Positions 8,640-17,680 of a stretch of 64,000 bases of DNA are shown piece after piece; the first letter of the stretch is position 1, and each line of letters starts with the position of its first letter. The notes beneath the pieces were generated by a model, which ran no database searches, was not told the DNA's origin, and worked only from the letters and a program-made list of their open reading frames with translations. The translations under genes and the position numbers were made by a program. The stretch lies in contig NZ_BEYR01000006.1 in NCBI RefSeq assembly GCF_002933815.1, positions 62,001 through 126,000 of the forward strand, written 5' to 3'. This DNA is from Sphingobacterium sp. HMA12 (GTDB lineage Bacteria; Bacteroidota; Bacteroidia; Sphingobacteriales; Sphingobacteriaceae).

Positions 8640-9138
8640 GAATGAAACACAAAACCCATTGTTAATGGAAAATCAATATGCAAACTATGATCTAGACAAT
8701 TTGGATATCCAAATCCTGTCTATTCTAATGAACGATGCTTCTATTCCTTATACCGAAATTGCAAAAAAGCTAATCGTATCAGGTGGTACCATCCACGTTA
8801 GAATGAAGAAGATGGAAGAGTTAGGTATCATCAGAGGTTCAAATCTTATTATCAATCCCCAAAAAGTTGGATTTGACATCACTGCCTTTCTCGGTATTTA
8901 TCTAGAAAAAGGTTCACAATATGCAGATGCGGTAGATAAGTTGAAAGAAATCAAAGAAGTGGTTGAGTTACATTATTGTACGGGCCAATACAGTATTTTT
9001 GCAAAAATTATCTGTAGGGACACTGTCCACCTCAGAAAAGTATTGAACGAAGATATCCAATCTGTGCCCGGAATTCAGCGTACAGAAACGATTATCTCCC
9101 TTGAAGAAAGTATTAAGCGTCAGATCAGCTTAGTCTAG
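8638..9138 (+). CDS. Lrp/AsnC family transcriptional regulator
   Basis: A 166-residue regulator. The N-terminal winged HTH runs from DLDNLDIQILSILMNDAS through IPYTEIAKKLIVSGGTIHVRMKKMEELG (residues about 18-65); the C-terminal AsnC/RAM ligand-binding domain spans about 80-160 and ends ETIISLEESI. Such proteins form dimers to octamers and sense amino acids. The neighbouring arginine operon is convergent and shares the terminator, so a role in amino-acid control is plausible but unproven. The start could be the ATG at 8665, which would leave the inverted repeat wholly upstream. Confidence 0.9.
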   Translation: MNETQNPLLMENQYANYDLDNLDIQILSILMNDASIPYTEIAKKLIVSGGTIHVRMKKMEELGIIRGSNLIINPQKVGFDITAFLGIYLEKGSQYADAVDKLKEIKEVVELHYCTGQYSIFAKIICRDTVHLRKVLNEDIQSVPGIQRTETIISLEESIKRQISLV

Positions 9139-9178
9139 TATAAAAAAAGCTTCCAACTGTTGGAAGCTTTTTTTATAC
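9138..9178. terminator. Bidirectional terminator between lrp-like gene and argE
   Basis: A perfect 19-base inverted repeat (9138-9156 and 9160-9178) with a 3-base loop and A7/T7 tracts on both sides works in either direction. It overlaps the last codons of argE and the stop of the regulator gene. Confidence 0.9.
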
Positions 9179-10237
9179 GATCTCTTGTAACATAGCTATA
9201 TACAAACCTATTCCTTCTCGAATTTCATCAATATAAATAAATTCATCAGCCATGTGCGATCTTGCACTGTCTCCGGGCCCCAGTTTCAAGGAAGGTACCG
9301 GAATAAGTGCCTGATCACTCATCGTCGGAGATCCATATAGTTTACGACCAAGTTTTATTCCGGCCTGGACGATAGGATGTTCCTCTGAAATAGCAGAAGA
9401 TTTTAAACGAGTAGATCGGGCCGAAACTTCTGAAGTAACGTGAGATTTGATGATCGCGAGTGTTTCTTCATTCGTATAAGCATCAGTTGTCCGTACATCA
9501 ACTACAAAACTACAATTGGCTGGCACTACATTATGCTGCGATCCTGCTTGAATCATTGTCACGGACATTTTTATCGGGCCTAACGTAGTTGATGTTTTTT
9601 CAAAAGCATAGTCCTTAAACCACTGAATATCTTTAATTGCTTTATAAATAGCATTATCACCCTCGTTGCGAGCAGCATGCCCCGCCCCCCCTATTGCATT
9701 GCAGTCCAATACCATCAAACCTTTTTCTGCGATAGCTAAATCCATCAGTGTTGGTTCGCCAACAATTGCAAAATCAATCGGTCCGATATCCTCCAAGACC
9801 GATTCAATGCCGTTTCTGCCCGATATTTCCTCCTCGGCACTGGCAACCAGACAAAAATTATATTCTAAATCCTTCTCATCATAAAAATACAAGAAAGTGG
9901 CGATCAAAGACACCAGACATCCGCCAGCATCATTACTTCCTAAACCGTAGAGTTTTCCATCCTCCTCAGAAGGTGCTAATGGATCACGGGTATAACCCGG
10001 ATTGGCTTTTACCGTATCATGGTGCGAATTAAGTAAGATAGTTGGTTTATCTAGCACGTAATGCGCATTGTATACCCAAACATTATTCCCCTTTCTAAAG
10101 GTTTTAATGAACCGTTCTTTGAAAAATTTCTCAATCAGTTCAGCCGTCAACATTTCTTCCCGACTTAGAGAAGAAAGAGCTATCAACTGTTTCAATAAAA
10201 CTAAGCTATCTAGGAATAAGCTTTCCTTATCCTTCAT
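9173..10237 (-). CDS. argE: M20-family deacylase, ArgE-type (N-acyl-ornithine/citrulline deacetylase)
   Basis: A 354-residue M20 metallopeptidase-fold enzyme. Zinc ligands and catalytic residues are visible: the NSHHDTV motif with His and Asp near 71-74, GLGSNDAGG with the bridging Asp near 103, catalytic AEEEISG near 133, EPT near 157 and a late His in ARSHMADE. A dimerisation lid domain lies at about 165-280. As last gene of the arg operon it would remove the N-acyl group from acyl-citrulline or acyl-ornithine. It overlaps the end of proC by 11 bases. Its substrate depends on which acyl group the pathway uses (see argF'). Confidence 0.85.
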   Translation of the reverse strand: MKDKESLFLDSLVLLKQLIALSSLSREEMLTAELIEKFFKERFIKTFRKGNNVWVYNAHYVLDKPTILLNSHHDTVKANPGYTRDPLAPSEEDGKLYGLGSNDAGGCLVSLIATFLYFYDEKDLEYNFCLVASAEEEISGRNGIESVLEDIGPIDFAIVGEPTLMDLAIAEKGLMVLDCNAIGGAGHAARNEGDNAIYKAIKDIQWFKDYAFEKTSTTLGPIKMSVTMIQAGSQHNVVPANCSFVVDVRTTDAYTNEETLAIIKSHVTSEVSARSTRLKSSAISEEHPIVQAGIKLGRKLYGSPTMSDQALIPVPSLKLGPGDSARSHMADEFIYIDEIREGIGLYIAMLQEIV

Positions 10238-11033
10238 GATATAGTCCCCCTGCTTTATCCGCAGACAATTTTATTCCTTTAATAAACGCGGAACTAAAAC
10301 CATGATGTTCCATTTCATTCAATCCAGCTATGGTACATCCCTTCGGTGAAGTTACTTTATCGATCTCGCCCTCAGGATGCGCATTCGTATGCAACAATAA
10401 ATCTGCGGCACCCTTAGCCGTTTGAACAGCCATTTTTAGCGCGTCATGTGCATGGAAACCAATCTCAACTCCACCCTGTGATGCCGCTCGTATTGCCCGC
10501 AAGAAAAAAGCTATTCCACAAGCACACAAGGCTGTTGCTGAAGTCATCAGATCTTCATTTATAATGACTACTGAACCAACAGTCTCAAACATCTTTTCCA
10601 CCTCAGCTAGGCTACCTTTCGAAGCATTATCGCTCGCAATACAAGTCATCGACTGAGCGATAGCAATGGCCGTATTTGGCATTGCACGTATTACCGTCGC
10701 ATCATCACCCAATACCGCTCTCAGGTCAGCACAGGAAACACCAGATACAATGGAGACAAAGATCTGATTTTTCTTATCTATTTCGGGAGCGACTTCAACC
10801 AATACCTTTTTTAACTGTTGTGGTAATATAGCGAAGACAATAATATCAGCGTCTTTAACAGCAGCTTTATTATCATTACTTACCGAGAATCCCTGGCTTG
10901 CCTCTTCAGCCAAAGCATTCAGATTTCTGCGGGTCAATGTAATATCGGCAGCACTGGCGAACTCGCTTTTTACAAGCCCTTTCGCCAAGGAGAGACCGAT
11001 ATTGCCACTTCCGATAATAGTGACCTTTTTCAT
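10227..11033 (-). CDS. proC: Pyrroline-5-carboxylate reductase
   Basis: A 268-residue NAD(P)H-dependent reductase that makes proline from pyrroline-5-carboxylate. The Rossmann motif IIGSGNIGLSLA is at residues 5-16, RAMPNTA at about 119 and the C-terminal substrate-binding region with TSPKGCT near 230. Length is normal. It sits inside an arginine operon, between argB and argE, linking proline and arginine synthesis. The ATG at 11033 is 27 bases after the argB stop. Confidence 0.92.
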   Translation of the reverse strand: MKKVTIIGSGNIGLSLAKGLVKSEFASAADITLTRRNLNALAEEASQGFSVSNDNKAAVKDADIIVFAILPQQLKKVLVEVAPEIDKKNQIFVSIVSGVSCADLRAVLGDDATVIRAMPNTAIAIAQSMTCIASDNASKGSLAEVEKMFETVGSVVIINEDLMTSATALCACGIAFFLRAIRAASQGGVEIGFHAHDALKMAVQTAKGAADLLLHTNAHPEGEIDKVTSPKGCTIAGLNEMEHHGFSSAFIKGIKLSADKAGGLYHEG

Positions 11034-11059
11034 AGTTGGGTTTAGATTAGATTACATGA

Positions 11060-11857
11060 TTATTTTAATGTCAAACAGGTACCGAACTGCCCCTGTTGAA
11101 ACAAGTGCAAATTATTGGCATGACCAATATATACCTCCTGAACACCTTTATTTATTGCATTAAATGCATTTTGCAATTTTGGGATCATACCATCATTGAC
11201 AATGCCCGATTCTTTAAGATATTCAAATTCCTCGGATTTAATCGTTGGTATTACCGAATTTTCATCGGTCACGTCGCGTAACACTCCATTTTTCTCAAAG
11301 CAATAAACCAACGAAGTCTCGTATAGGGACGACAAAGAAACCGCCAAAGAAGATGCAATGGTATCCGCATTGGTATTGAGCAGCTGCCCTAAACCATTAT
11401 GTGTAATAGCGGAGAATACCGGAACAAAGCCTGCTTCCAGGAATTTTTTTATTGCCAATGTATTCACAGAATCATGCAATAAATCTCCAACAAAACCATA
11501 GTCAATATCTTTGACAGGTCTTTTTATAGCCTTAATTACATCACCATCAGCTCCTGTCAAGCCAACAGCATCACATTTTAATTTTTGTAATTTGGCAACG
11601 ATGGTTTTATTTGTCAATCCAGCATACACCATTGTCACAATACGCAACATACCTTCGTCGGTCACCCTGCGGCCATCAACCATTTGTGCTTGTAAACCAA
11701 GCTCACTTGCCAGGCGAGTCGCAATTTTGCCACCGCCATGCACGAGGATTTTCTTCCCGGACAGTGCAGAAAATTTCTCTAAAAAAGAATCTAACAGACC
11801 CTCATCATCGATAATATTTCCGCCAATTTTTATAATATTTAATACACTATTAGCCAT
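11060..11857 (-). CDS. argB: Acetylglutamate kinase (N-acylglutamate kinase)
   Basis: A 265-residue amino-acid kinase, starting at the ATG at 11857 (MANSVLNIIK); the frame extends to a TTG at 11899 but that is less likely. It phosphorylates N-acyl-glutamate in the second step of arginine synthesis. KIGGNII near residue 10, VHGGGK near 40, VDGRRVTDEGML near 62 and a NTNADTIAS segment near 160 match the substrate- and ATP-binding parts of the ArgB fold. It lies 52 bases after argF' in the operon. If the pathway is the succinylated form, the true substrate is N-succinylglutamate. Confidence 0.9.
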   Translation of the reverse strand: MANSVLNIIKIGGNIIDDEGLLDSFLEKFSALSGKKILVHGGGKIATRLASELGLQAQMVDGRRVTDEGMLRIVTMVYAGLTNKTIVAKLQKLKCDAVGLTGADGDVIKAIKRPVKDIDYGFVGDLLHDSVNTLAIKKFLEAGFVPVFSAITHNGLGQLLNTNADTIASSLAVSLSSLYETSLVYCFEKNGVLRDVTDENSVIPTIKSEEFEYLKESGIVNDGMIPKLQNAFNAINKGVQEVYIGHANNLHLFQQGQFGTCLTLK

Positions 11858-11909
11858 TACGCAACTTTTCCCAAATAAAAATAGTTTCTCAATAATCAAA
11901 AGACCGCTC

Positions 11910-12872
11910 TTAGACTAGATCTTTCAGCATTCGTTTTAAAACAACCTGTGCCGCCCAGACACGATTACTTGCTTCCTTAATCACCAACGAGTTTGGTCCA
12001 TCCAAGATCTCAGATGACAATTCCAAATCCCGCCTTACCGGTAAGCAATGCATGACCTTCGCATCATTCGTCAAAGACAGTTTCTCGTTATCCATCATCC
12101 AATCCTCATCAACGGTATACACCTCCCCATATTCCTGATAAGATGACCAATTTTTCACATAAACAAAATCAGCATCTTTCAGACTTTCATTTAAATTCGT
12201 TGATATTGTCGCCCCCGTCGTAAAATCCTTGCTGAGCTCGTAGCCCATGGGCTGTGCAATGGTAAACTCGACAAGTCCTTCCTCTTGCGCTTTACACATC
12301 CATTCCGCAAAAGAATTCGGTACGGCCTGTGGTAAAGCTTTTACATGCGGAGCCCACGCCAACACAACCTTTGGTTTCGCCGTCTTCTTATATTCAGTGA
12401 TCGTAATGATATCTGTTAAACTTTGCAATGGATGGCGTGTTGCGCTTTCAAGCGAAACAACAGGTACGCCACAATATTTAATAAATTTGTTGAATAGATC
12501 CTCGCTGTAATCTTCTTCTCGATCTTTTAACTTCGGAAACGACCGTAGGCCAAGGATATCACAATATTCTCCCATGACGGCTGCTGCCTCACGGATATGT
12601 TCAACAGTACTGCCGTTCATCACGACACCGTCCTGTGTCTCCAACGCCCAGCCATCCTTGTCCATGTTCATGACCATTACATTCATACCCAAGTTCATTG
12701 CTGCTTTTTGAGTACTCAAACGTGTACGTAAACTAGGATTTAAAAACACAAGACCCAAGGTTTTATGCTTACCAAGATCTTGGTTGTCATAAGGTGCTGC
12801 TTTTAGCGCTAACGCCTCTTGAACAACGTCTGCTACACTGGATACGTCTTTTACAGAGAAAAACTTTTTCAT
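11910..12872 (-). CDS. argF': N-acyl-ornithine carbamoyltransferase (argF' type, likely succinyl form)
   Basis: A 320-residue transcarbamylase that transfers a carbamoyl group to an N-acylated ornithine, giving N-acyl-citrulline. The carbamoyl-phosphate motif NPSLRTR is at 45-51 and HCLPVRRDLELS near 273. The sequence follows the Bacteroidota succinylornithine and Xanthomonas acetylornithine enzymes rather than ordinary ArgF. Residue 90, just before EH in the 80s loop, is Val where I recall that acetyl-specific enzymes have Glu and succinyl-specific ones Pro; engineered Val variants were reported to favour succinyl. This suggests the succinyl pathway, by eye only. Confidence 0.9.
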   Translation of the reverse strand: MKKFFSVKDVSSVADVVQEALALKAAPYDNQDLGKHKTLGLVFLNPSLRTRLSTQKAAMNLGMNVMVMNMDKDGWALETQDGVVMNGSTVEHIREAAAVMGEYCDILGLRSFPKLKDREEDYSEDLFNKFIKYCGVPVVSLESATRHPLQSLTDIITITEYKKTAKPKVVLAWAPHVKALPQAVPNSFAEWMCKAQEEGLVEFTIAQPMGYELSKDFTTGATISTNLNESLKDADFVYVKNWSSYQEYGEVYTVDEDWMMDNEKLSLTNDAKVMHCLPVRRDLELSSEILDGPNSLVIKEASNRVWAAQVVLKRMLKDLV

Positions 12873-13011
12873 CTATATAAATCATTTATGCGAGCCTTTT
12901 CTAGGACACAACGTATTGTGCTACCCGCTTTGTTTGTTTATGCTGAAGAAACAATTCAGATCGCTCCACCCTTACACAGAGAAGTCGCCCTTATTATTTC
13001 ACCTATTATCG

Positions 13012-14157
13012 TTAAGCGACTACAACCGCTTTTATATGTTCTTTTAATGCCAATAAAAATTGATCAGCATGCTCTTTGGTAATGTTCAATGCTGGAAGTA
13101 ATCGAATAACATAAGGTTTAGCCTCCCCCGTAAAAATACGATTCTTTAGCAAAAGATCTTTCTTTACATGTGCCAAAGATGCTGGAAGTTCGATTCCGAT
13201 CATCAATCCTCTGCCTCTTACTTCTACGATCTCTTCAATTTTCTTTAGTTCGTCAATGAGATACTGTCCTACAGCATTTGCATTCTCCATCAAACGATCC
13301 TGTTGAATGACCTCCAGAACAGCCAAAGCAGCCGCACAGGCCAGATGGTTACCACCAAAGGTTGTTCCCAGACTACCATGGGAAGCTTTAAACTTAGGAG
13401 AGATACTTATTGCCCCGATAGGAAAACCATTACCCATCCCTTTGGCCATAGTATAAATATCCGCGTCTACTCCTGAATAATCCTGTGCATAGAACGAACC
13501 TGTCCGACCATAGCCACATTGTACCTCATCAGCAATAAATACTGCATTATATTGGTCACAAAGTGAGCGGATCAATTGAAGAAAGCTAACGGATGCTTCC
13601 CTAATTCCACCGACACCTTGGATACTTTCGATAATAACAGAAGAAATTTCAGTACCACAAGCTGAAAACGCCTCCTTTAGTGCATCTTCATCATTGAAAG
13701 GAAGAAAAACTACATTCTCTGTTTCGTTAATAGGTGCAACAATGCTAGGGTTGTCCGTCGCAGCTACAGCCAATGACGTTCTACCGTGGAAAGATTTAGA
13801 GAATGCGATTACTTTCTTTCGCTTATTATAAAAAGAAGCAAGCTTCAATGCATTTTCATTCGCTTCTGCGCCCGAATTGCAAAGGAATAAATCGTAATCA
13901 CCCTTACCAGATACTTCGCCAAGCAATCGCGCGAGTTCACGCTGAATTGGAATTTCAACAGAATTAGAATAGAATCCGATACGATTCAACTGCTCTGTAA
14001 TACGTTGTACATAGTGTGGATGCGTGTGTCCGATCGATATCACGGCATGGCCACCATACAAGTCCAAATAAGCATTTCCTTCGGCATCCCACACCGTAGA
14101 TCCATTAGCTTTAACTATGTTAATGGGATTAATGGGATAAACATCAAATGGTTTCAT
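13012..14157 (-). CDS. argD: Acetylornithine/succinylornithine aminotransferase
   Basis: A 381-residue class III PLP aminotransferase converting N-acyl-glutamate semialdehyde to N-acyl-ornithine. Visible features are GGHAVISIGH near 35, SGAEANENALKLA near 94, SFHGRTSLA near 125, DEVQCGYGRTG near 210 and the PLP lysine in TMAKGMGNGFPIGA near 240. It is the first gene of the operon argD-argF'-argB-proC-argE; argC, argG and argH are not in the window. A 139-base gap with no gene separates it from argF'. Confidence 0.92.
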   Translation of the reverse strand: MKPFDVYPINPINIVKANGSTVWDAEGNAYLDLYGGHAVISIGHTHPHYVQRITEQLNRIGFYSNSVEIPIQRELARLLGEVSGKGDYDLFLCNSGAEANENALKLASFYNKRKKVIAFSKSFHGRTSLAVAATDNPSIVAPINETENVVFLPFNDEDALKEAFSACGTEISSVIIESIQGVGGIREASVSFLQLIRSLCDQYNAVFIADEVQCGYGRTGSFYAQDYSGVDADIYTMAKGMGNGFPIGAISISPKFKASHGSLGTTFGGNHLACAAALAVLEVIQQDRLMENANAVGQYLIDELKKIEEIVEVRGRGLMIGIELPASLAHVKKDLLLKNRIFTGEAKPYVIRLLPALNITKEHADQFLLALKEHIKAVVVA

Positions 14158-14225
14158 CTTAATGAATTATAGATTGATAAACGAAATAGCTTGAAATAGA
14201 AAAAGCTATCAGATTTTTAGCATTA

Positions 14226-14233
14226 CAAATATA
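14226..14233 (-). promoter_or_regulatory. Possible -7 element of the arg operon promoter
   Basis: On the minus strand TATATTTG matches TAnnTTTG about 70 bases before the argD ATG. No clear TTG lies at the usual distance, so it is only a candidate. Confidence 0.4.
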
Positions 14234-14266
14234 TCAGTTATAACGGTAGGAATGGTCATAAAATAA

Positions 14267-14295
14267 AAAAAGTCCTCTTAAAAAGAGGACTTTTT
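14267..14295 (-). terminator. Terminator after rplQ
   Basis: GTCCTCTT and AAGAGGAC arms (14272-14279, 14283-14290) flank a 3-base loop, with A5 and T5 tracts on either side. It lies about 20 bases after the rplQ stop and ends the ribosomal-protein transcript before argD. Confidence 0.85.
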
Positions 14296-14315
14296 CTATT
14301 ATAACGGGAACAATA

Positions 14316-14822
14316 TTATTCTCCGTCAACTTTTTCTTCACCTTCTACTTCAGCTTTTACTTCCGCAGGAGCTTCAGTTTCAGCAGGAGCAGCAGCTTTT
14401 TTAGCACCACCACGACGACGAGTAGTTTTCTTCTCAGCAGCAGCAGCTTTTTTACCGTAGATTTCGTTGTAATCAACCAACTCGATGAAAGCCATTTCTG
14501 CGTTATCACCTAAACGGTTTTCCATTTTGATGATACGAGTATAACCACCTGGACGGTTAGCTACTTTTTCAGAAATTTCGCGGAATAAGATAGAAACTGC
14601 GTCTTTATCTTTCAAATAAGCGAATACTGTACGACGAGAGTGTGTTGTGTCGTTTTTAGATTTAGTAATCAAAGGCTCTACATACGTACGCAATGCTTTA
14701 GCTTTAGCCAAAGTAGTTGTGATACGTTTGTGTAGGATTAAAGATGTTGCCATGTTAGCCAACATTGCTTTTCTATGGCTATCTGTACGGCCTAAGTGAT
14801 TGACTTTTTTTCCGTGTCTCAT
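14316..14822 (-). CDS. rplQ: 50S ribosomal protein L17
   Basis: A 168-residue L17 of the large subunit, near the tunnel exit. The core MRHGKKVNHLGRTDSHRKAM and the NRPGGYTRI segment are typical. From about residue 125 it carries an added Lys/Ala/Glu-rich tail, making it about 40 residues longer than the E. coli protein, common in this phylum. It is the last gene of the ribosomal block, after rpoA and a 130-base gap. Confidence 0.97.
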   Translation of the reverse strand: MRHGKKVNHLGRTDSHRKAMLANMATSLILHKRITTTLAKAKALRTYVEPLITKSKNDTTHSRRTVFAYLKDKDAVSILFREISEKVANRPGGYTRIIKMENRLGDNAEMAFIELVDYNEIYGKKAAAAEKKTTRRRGGAKKAAAPAETEAPAEVKAEVEGEEKVDGE

Positions 14823-14952
14823 TTTGATTTTATTATACTATATATACCGTTCTTGCTTTACTTAAACTGCCAGACATTTCATAGGCAACTGCCCATCTTG
14901 CTCAGCAATCAGCTTCAAGAGGAATTACATATAGTGGTCGCTTAATAAATTA

Positions 14953-15945
14953 TTATTCTTCGTCTAATTTATATTTTGCCAAGTTCATTCCGAATGATAA
15001 ACCTTTCGATTTAACCAATTCCTGGATTTCGCTTAACGATTTTTTACCGAAGTTTCTGAATTTCAACATATCAGCTACGTCGTAAGTTACCAACTCAGCT
15101 AATGTGCGAATATCAGCAGCTTTCAAACAATTCAATGCACGCACTGAAAGGTCAAGATCTACTAATTCTGTTTTCAAAATCTTACGCATGTGCAAGATTT
15201 CCTCATCTACGACTTTAGTTTCCTCTTTTGTTTGCGACTCAAGCAGCATATTCTCATCAGAGAATAAGATAAAGTGTTGAATTAAGATCTTAGCAGCCTC
15301 TTTTAAAGCTTCTTCGGGGTGAATTGAGCCATCTGTAGAGATATCCAACAACAATTTCTCGTAGTCAGTTTTTTGCTCTACACGGTAATTCTCAATGGTA
15401 TATTTAACATTCTTGATCGGAGTAAAGATCGAATCGATAGCGATAACACCTACCGGCGCATCAGTCACTTTATTCTCATCTGCATTTACATATCCACGAC
15501 CTTTAGCAATACTCAATTCCAATTCAATTGTCACTGCGTTATCCATGTTACAGATTACTAAGTCTGGATTTAAGACAGTAAAGTTATTAGAGAATTTTGT
15601 GATATCACCAGCTAAGAATTGTTCTTGACCATTGATTACTACAAATACCTTTTCGTTGTCGCCAATCTCACCTGTTTTTTTGAAACGGATCTGTTTCAAG
15701 TTCAAGATAATTTCAGTTACGTCTTCAACAACACCTTTGATCGTTGAAAATTCGTGCGAAACGCCAGAAAACCTTATCGACGTAATTGCATATCCTTCTA
15801 ACGAGGACAATAGAATACGGCGCAAAGCATTACCAATGGTTACACCAAAACCAGGCTCCAATGGACGAAATTCAAACGTACCATCAAAATCCGTAGATTT
15901 TTGCATGATAACTTTATCCGGTCTTTGAAATGCTAAAATTGCCAT
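14953..15945 (-). CDS. rpoA: DNA-directed RNA polymerase subunit alpha
   Basis: A 330-residue alpha subunit. The N-terminal assembly domain covers about residues 1-230 (FEPLEPGFGVTIGNALRR near 27). A linker leads to the C-terminal domain, about 250-325, with LDLSVRALNCLKAADI and FRNFGKKSLSEI, the DNA- and activator-contact helices. The gene is between rpsD and rplQ, the usual alpha-operon order. Confidence 0.97.
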   Translation of the reverse strand: MAILAFQRPDKVIMQKSTDFDGTFEFRPLEPGFGVTIGNALRRILLSSLEGYAITSIRFSGVSHEFSTIKGVVEDVTEIILNLKQIRFKKTGEIGDNEKVFVVINGQEQFLAGDITKFSNNFTVLNPDLVICNMDNAVTIELELSIAKGRGYVNADENKVTDAPVGVIAIDSIFTPIKNVKYTIENYRVEQKTDYEKLLLDISTDGSIHPEEALKEAAKILIQHFILFSDENMLLESQTKEETKVVDEEILHMRKILKTELVDLDLSVRALNCLKAADIRTLAELVTYDVADMLKFRNFGKKSLSEIQELVKSKGLSFGMNLAKYKLDEE

Positions 15946-16041
15946 TTATTTTCTTTTAATGTTTTATTTGTAATAATAATTGTAATACAACAGAAAGATG
16001 CATACCCCAAAACTGGACTATGCATACTTCTATTTTATTTA

Positions 16042-16650
16042 TTATTTAGAGTATAACTCAACGATTAAGTTCTCTTTAATGTTTTCAGGAATATCAGATC
16101 TTTCTGGATAGCTTAAGAAAGTACCTGTCAATTCTTTCGCATTCCACTCTAACCAAGAAAATTTATTTACAGTACGACCTGCAACTGAATTTGTGATGGC
16201 TTCAAGTGTTTGAGAACGTTCACGAACTGCTATAACGTCACCTGGACGCAAGCTATATGATGGAATGTTAACAACACTTCCGTTAACAGTAATGTGTTTG
16301 TGAGATACCAACTGACGAGCAGCGGCACGAGAAGTAGCGATACCAAGACGGTAAACTACATTATCCAAGCGAGCTTCTAATAATTTCAAGAAGATCTCAC
16401 CTGTAATACCTTGTTTAGAGGCAGCCTTAACAAATAAGTTTGCGAACTGGCGCTCCAATACACCATAAGTGTATTTTGCTTTTTGTTTTTCTAACAACTG
16501 AATAGCATATTCAGATTGTTTACCTCTGCGTTTAGAAGCTCCATGTTGTCCAGGAGGGTAATTTTTCTTTTCTAACGCTTTATCTGGGCCGAAGATCGGC
16601 TCTCTAAATTTACGGGCAATTTTGGACTTAGGTCCTGTATATCTAGCCAT
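16042..16650 (-). CDS. rpsD: 30S ribosomal protein S4
   Basis: A 202-residue primary 16S rRNA-binding protein. The N-terminus ARYTGPKSKIARKFREP and the S4 domain at about 95-160 (ARLDNVVYRLG, VSHKHITVNG) are clear. In many bacteria S4 represses the alpha operon; a leader site cannot be confirmed here. No Cys zinc knuckle is present in the N-terminal region. Confidence 0.97.
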   Translation of the reverse strand: MARYTGPKSKIARKFREPIFGPDKALEKKNYPPGQHGASKRRGKQSEYAIQLLEKQKAKYTYGVLERQFANLFVKAASKQGITGEIFLKLLEARLDNVVYRLGIATSRAAARQLVSHKHITVNGSVVNIPSYSLRPGDVIAVRERSQTLEAITNSVAGRTVNKFSWLEWNAKELTGTFLSYPERSDIPENIKENLIVELYSK

Positions 16651-16710
16651 TTTCTTTTACAATTAAAGTATCTATCAGCCTATAGCCAATGAATCTTATC
16701 TTTAAATTAA

Positions 16711-17100
16711 TTAAACTCTTCTGCGTTTTGGAGGACGACAACCGTTGTGAGGAAGTGGAGTGATATCTTTGATAGTAGTCACATCGATTCCTACAGTTTG
16801 TAAAGTTCTGATTGCAGATTCGCGACCAGCACCAGGTCCTTTAACAAACACTTCAACTTTGCGTAAACCCAAATCATGAGCAACTTTTCCACAATCTTGT
16901 GCAGCCTGACCAGCAGCGTATGGCGTGTTCTTTTTAGAACCACGGAAACCCATTTTACCAGCACTAGACCAAGAAATAGTTTGTCCTTGATTGTTAGTCA
17001 AAGTTACAATGATATTGTTAAACGTTGCGTTAATGTGAGCCTGACCTACAGGTTCGATAACAACGATACGCTTTTTTGCAGCTTTTTTAGTTTTAGCCAT
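16711..17100 (-). CDS. rpsK: 30S ribosomal protein S11
   Basis: A 129-residue protein of the 30S platform near the E site and the Shine-Dalgarno helix. GPGAGRESAIRTL near 88 and the C-terminal DITPLPHNGCRPPKRRRV are diagnostic. It starts 10 bases after rpsM. Confidence 0.97.
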   Translation of the reverse strand: MAKTKKAAKKRIVVIEPVGQAHINATFNNIIVTLTNNQGQTISWSSAGKMGFRGSKKNTPYAAGQAAQDCGKVAHDLGLRKVEVFVKGPGAGRESAIRTLQTVGIDVTTIKDITPLPHNGCRPPKRRRV

Positions 17101-17110
17101 TTCTTATTTA

Positions 17111-17488
17111 TTATTTAGTAGCTTTTTTCTTGTTTGCAACTGTCTTACGTTTACCTTTACGAGTACGTGAGTTGTTTTTAGTACGTTGACCACGAACTGG
17201 TAAGTGTTTACGGTGACGCAATCCACGGTAACAACCGATATCCATTAAACGTTTAATGTTCAATTGGATCTCTGAACGTAATGCACCTTCTACTTTCAAT
17301 TCATCGTTGATGATGCTACGAATTGCTGCCAATTGATCATCATTCCACTCTTGTACCTTCACATCTTCGCTGATACCAGCTTTTTCCAAGATATATTGAG
17401 CTCTTGTACGACCGATACCAAAAATATAGGTAAGGCCGATCACCCCTCTTTTGTTTTTAGGTAAATCAATACCTGCTATCCTTGCCAT
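17111..17488 (-). CDS. rpsM: 30S ribosomal protein S13
   Basis: A 125-residue 30S head protein that contacts L5 and the P-site tRNA. MARIAGIDLPKNKRGVIGLT at the N-terminus, the helix-hairpin-helix FGIGRTRA and the basic tail YRGLRHRKHLPVRGQRTKNN are typical. It follows rpmJ by 30 bases. Confidence 0.97.
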   Translation of the reverse strand: MARIAGIDLPKNKRGVIGLTYIFGIGRTRAQYILEKAGISEDVKVQEWNDDQLAAIRSIINDELKVEGALRSEIQLNIKRLMDIGCYRGLRHRKHLPVRGQRTKNNSRTRKGKRKTVANKKKATK

Positions 17489-17518
17489 ATAATATTAAGC
17501 TATTATTTTTTTAATGAA

Positions 17519-17635
17519 TTAACCCTGACGTTGTTTGAACTTAGGGTTCTTTTTGTTGATTACAAAAACTTTACCTTTACGACGGATGATCTTACAGTCC
17601 GCGCTACGTTTTTTTATTGATGCTCTTACTTTCAT
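17519..17635 (-). CDS. rpmJ: 50S ribosomal protein L36, zinc-free form
   Basis: A 38-residue small gene, MKVRASIKKRSADCKIIR at its start and NPKFKQRQG at its end, which is the L36 pattern. Of the usual zinc ligands (Cys11, Cys14, Cys27, His32) only Cys14 remains; Ser, Asn and Phe occupy the others, so it cannot form the ribbon zinc site. It lies between infA and rpsM. Confidence 0.95.
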   Translation of the reverse strand: MKVRASIKKRSADCKIIRRKGKVFVINKKNPKFKQRQG

Positions 17636-17680
17636 GATATTTATTTTTTCAAAAGCTTGCGCTAATTAAAAGGCTTACGA

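Noticed and set aside
11511..11918. A 135-codon plus-strand open frame opposite argB
   Set aside because: argB and the neighbouring argF' gene have clear family motifs; this frame is antisense shadow.
12907..12920. A CACAA/TTGTG inverted repeat in the argD-argF' gap
   Set aside because: Arms are only 5 bases and nothing ties it to a known arginine regulator; the gap holds no gene.
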